Positions 48,150 to 49,841 of a stretch of 49,841 bases of DNA are shown in pieces. The notes beneath the pieces were generated by a model. That model had not been told where the DNA came from, did not search any database, and saw only the letters and a list, made by a program, of their open reading frames with translations. The position numbers and the translations under genes are program-made. The stretch's first letter is position 1; each line of letters begins with the position of its first letter. Source of the DNA: a bacterium (GTDB taxonomy: Bacteria; Joyebacterota; Joyebacteria; Joyebacterales; Joyebacteraceae); NCBI GenBank assembly GCA_025774245.1, contig JALGWI010000015.1:1-49841 (forward strand), given 5' to 3'.

Positions 48150-49742
48150 GTGACGTCGGCAGTGGAACTCATCGGAAGGTACTGGCTGGCCGTCGCCTCC
48201 CACCTGTGGCAGACGGCGATCGTGCTCGCGGCACTCGCGCTCCTCGTCCGCGCGATGCGGGCGGCGCCCGCGCGTGTCACGAACACCCTCTGGTGGATCG
48301 GCCTCGCGAAGCTCCTCGTGCCGTTCGCCGCCGTCAGGTTCCTCTTCCGCGGATTCCTCGAGCGGTTCGCCGCGGACCCGCGCGTCGGCGCCATCGACAC
48401 GACCGTCGTCACCGTGTGGATCGAGAAGGCGTCGCCGTACCTCGACCCCGCCGGCGCCGCGCTGCGCTGGCCCCGGGGGCTCCTCGAGGCCGGCGCCCTC
48501 CCAACGATCCTGACGGCCCTCTGGCTCGCGGGAGCGGCATGGTTCGCCGTCTCCTGGCTGCCGGCGCGACGCGCCGGAGAGAGCCCGGAGATGCTCTCCC
48601 CCGCGGAGTGGTCCCCTTCTGTTCGCCGCCGAATCGAGGAGGCCCTCCTCGGAACGGACGTCGCCCCCGCGGCGATCCGCGTCGCTCCGGGAAGCGGGAT
48701 GCCGGGCGTCGTCGGACTCGTGAGACCGCGGATCTTCCTCTCGGCGACCGTCGTCCGCGAGCTTCCGGCCGACGAGCTCCGTGGCGTGATCCTCCACGAG
48801 GATGCGCATCGGCGCCGCATGGAGCCGCTGCGGTTCGCCCTCCAGCGCGCCGCGATCATCGCGTTCTTCTACTTCCCGCCCCTCTGGTTCCTGCTGAGGA
48901 GGCTTCGTGACACGACGGAGCTGGCGTGCGACGAGGCGGTCGTCGATCGCGGCATTGAGCCCTCTGTCTACGCCCGCGCCCTCGCCCGCGCGTTCAGCAT
49001 CGGACTCGCCCCCCCGCGGGTCGCCACGGCCCTCGCGTTCGGAGGACCGTCGCTCATCCGACGTCGATTCGATCGACTGGGAAGCGAAGGAAGGAGTGTC
49101 GTCATGCTGAGACATCGAGTCGTTCTGGGACTGGCGGTGGCGTGCCTCGTGGTAGCGTCCGCCCTCCCTCTCACCTCCCCCGCCACGGCCGAGGAGGAAC
49201 CGGAGAGAACCGAGGAGGCGGAGACGACCGAAGCACCGGAGAGCGAGTCGGCCGCCGAAGAGGAGAAGACCTACACCCTCACGCTGGAGTCGATGGCGGA
49301 TCCCGAGTATCCCGAGGACGCCAAGCGCGACGGCGTCGGGGGCAAAGTCACCCTCAAGCTCGTGCTCAGTCCCGACGGAACCACCAACAACATCTTCGTG
49401 CTCGAGGACGTCGAGGGTTACCCATCGCTGGCGGAGGCCGCCGAGGCCGCGGCCTGGAAGTGGACCTTCAAGCTCGAAGGAAGCCCGGAGGAGGACGTCG
49501 AGGTCATCGTCCCGGTGCACTTCAAGATGCAGGACGAGAAGACGATGGAGCTGTCGATCTCAATCCCCGACGCGCATCCCGGAGGCTCGACGCCCGCTCC
49601 ACCCGAGGAGCCTGCGGAGCCGGCGGAATCCGAAAGGCCCGCGCCACCCGAGGAGCCTGCCGAGCCCGACGCACCGGAGCCGGATGAACTGCCGGAGCCG
49701 CCAGCACCGCCCAGCTCCGACGCCCCGCCCGACAAGCCGTAG
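48150..49742 (+). CDS. BlaR1-type M56 peptidase sensor with TonB-like C-terminal domain
   Basis: A 530-residue membrane protein. Helices at about 17-36, 47-65 and 115-136, then a cytosolic zinc metalloprotease: HEDAH (216-220, HExxH) and ELACDEA (257-263). Further helices at 233-250 and 322-344. After TAEEEPERTEEAETTE comes a TonB-type domain (about 378-470) with PEYPEDAKRDGVGGKVTLKL, usual in energy-transducing proteins. The end is a Pro/Glu-rich tail with APPEEPAEP repeated. GTG start with GGAGGA seven bases upstream. It presumably senses a periplasmic or envelope signal and cleaves the BlaI partner; it lacks the penicillin-binding sensor of classic BlaR1. Confidence 0.87.
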   Translation: MTSAVELIGRYWLAVASHLWQTAIVLAALALLVRAMRAAPARVTNTLWWIGLAKLLVPFAAVRFLFRGFLERFAADPRVGAIDTTVVTVWIEKASPYLDPAGAALRWPRGLLEAGALPTILTALWLAGAAWFAVSWLPARRAGESPEMLSPAEWSPSVRRRIEEALLGTDVAPAAIRVAPGSGMPGVVGLVRPRIFLSATVVRELPADELRGVILHEDAHRRRMEPLRFALQRAAIIAFFYFPPLWFLLRRLRDTTELACDEAVVDRGIEPSVYARALARAFSIGLAPPRVATALAFGGPSLIRRRFDRLGSEGRSVVMLRHRVVLGLAVACLVVASALPLTSPATAEEEPERTEEAETTEAPESESAAEEEKTYTLTLESMADPEYPEDAKRDGVGGKVTLKLVLSPDGTTNNIFVLEDVEGYPSLAEAAEAAAWKWTFKLEGSPEEDVEVIVPVHFKMQDEKTMELSISIPDAHPGGSTPAPPEEPAEPAESERPAPPEEPAEPDAPEPDELPEPPAPPSSDAPPDKP

Positions 49743-49781
49743 CGCCCGGACCCGGCCGGCACGGCACACAGGACATCACAC

Positions 49782-49807
49782 GTGGCCCGCCCACCAGGGC
49801 GGGCCAC
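49782..49807 (+). terminator. Terminator hairpin after the BlaI/BlaR1-like pair
   Basis: GTGGCCCGCCC (49782-49792) and GGGCGGGCCAC (49797-49807) pair over 11 bp with a four-base loop; the tail ACTCTGT is only partly U-rich. Confidence 0.65.
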
Positions 49808-49841
49808 ACTCTGTCCCGGGCCTCCGTGCATCTGCGGCCGA

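Noticed and set aside
1-49841. CRISPR array, prophage or insertion sequence
   Set aside because: No regularly spaced repeats, transposase, integrase or phage structural genes are visible.

Overview
The window is GC-rich bacterial chromosomal DNA (roughly two thirds G+C by eye) with AGGAGG-type ribosome binding sites and many GTG, TTG and possibly CTG starts. A secreted beta-propeller protein with a C-terminal YPNPFNP/FlgD-like domain (32108-34735) and a secreted lamin-tail protein point to the FCB-related candidate phyla (for example Eisenbacteria, Krumholzibacteriota or Latescibacterota). This placement is inference; no rRNA or tRNA gene is visible. I see no phage, insertion sequence or CRISPR array.

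Layout. (1) 21-4760, minus: butyrate kinase and phosphate butyryltransferase, AsnA-type asparagine synthetase and a class I/II aminotransferase. (2) 5157-6627, plus: two tandem XRE-cupin regulators with a candidate operator-promoter and a terminator. (3) 6776-12617, plus: minor pilins, namely three large PilX-like proteins, a PilW-like and a PilV-like protein, with sigma-54 promoter matches before the first and last genes. (4) 12795-23491, minus: a complete type IV pilus operon pilB-pilT-pilC-pilA(x3)-pilM-N-O-P-Q-pilD, also behind a sigma-54 promoter match, followed upstream by an HD-GYP response regulator (to 24757). (5) 25145-30671: a small hypothetical gene, threonine dehydrogenase (plus strand), and an operon acpS / AMP-ligase / acyl carrier protein / 2-amino-3-ketobutyrate CoA ligase. 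(6) 30943-34735: two secreted proteins, divergently transcribed. (7) 34796-39961, minus: a purine-oxidation operon (FAD subunit, fused Fe-S/molybdopterin subunit, 8-oxoguanine deaminase). (8) 40531-47402, minus: rubredoxin-fused pyruvate-oxidase-like enzyme, SdhA/FrdA, SdhB/FrdB, fumarase and rubredoxin-fused FMN 2-hydroxyacid oxidoreductase. (9) 47659-49807, plus: BlaI-type repressor and BlaR1/M56-type sensor with a TonB-like C-terminal domain, with a perfect operator dyad.

How they work together. Regions 3 and 4 form one pilus regulon, probably activated by an NtrC-family protein encoded elsewhere. Region 5 links threonine-glycine metabolism with a dedicated acyl-carrier-protein module, an unusual pairing. 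Region 8 looks like a carboxylate oxidation/reduction module built around rubredoxin-type electron transfer and a fumarate reductase/succinate dehydrogenase whose membrane anchor is not in the window. Regions 5 and 8 are the best candidates for undescribed biochemistry; region 3 is the best candidate for an unusual pilus-tip complex.
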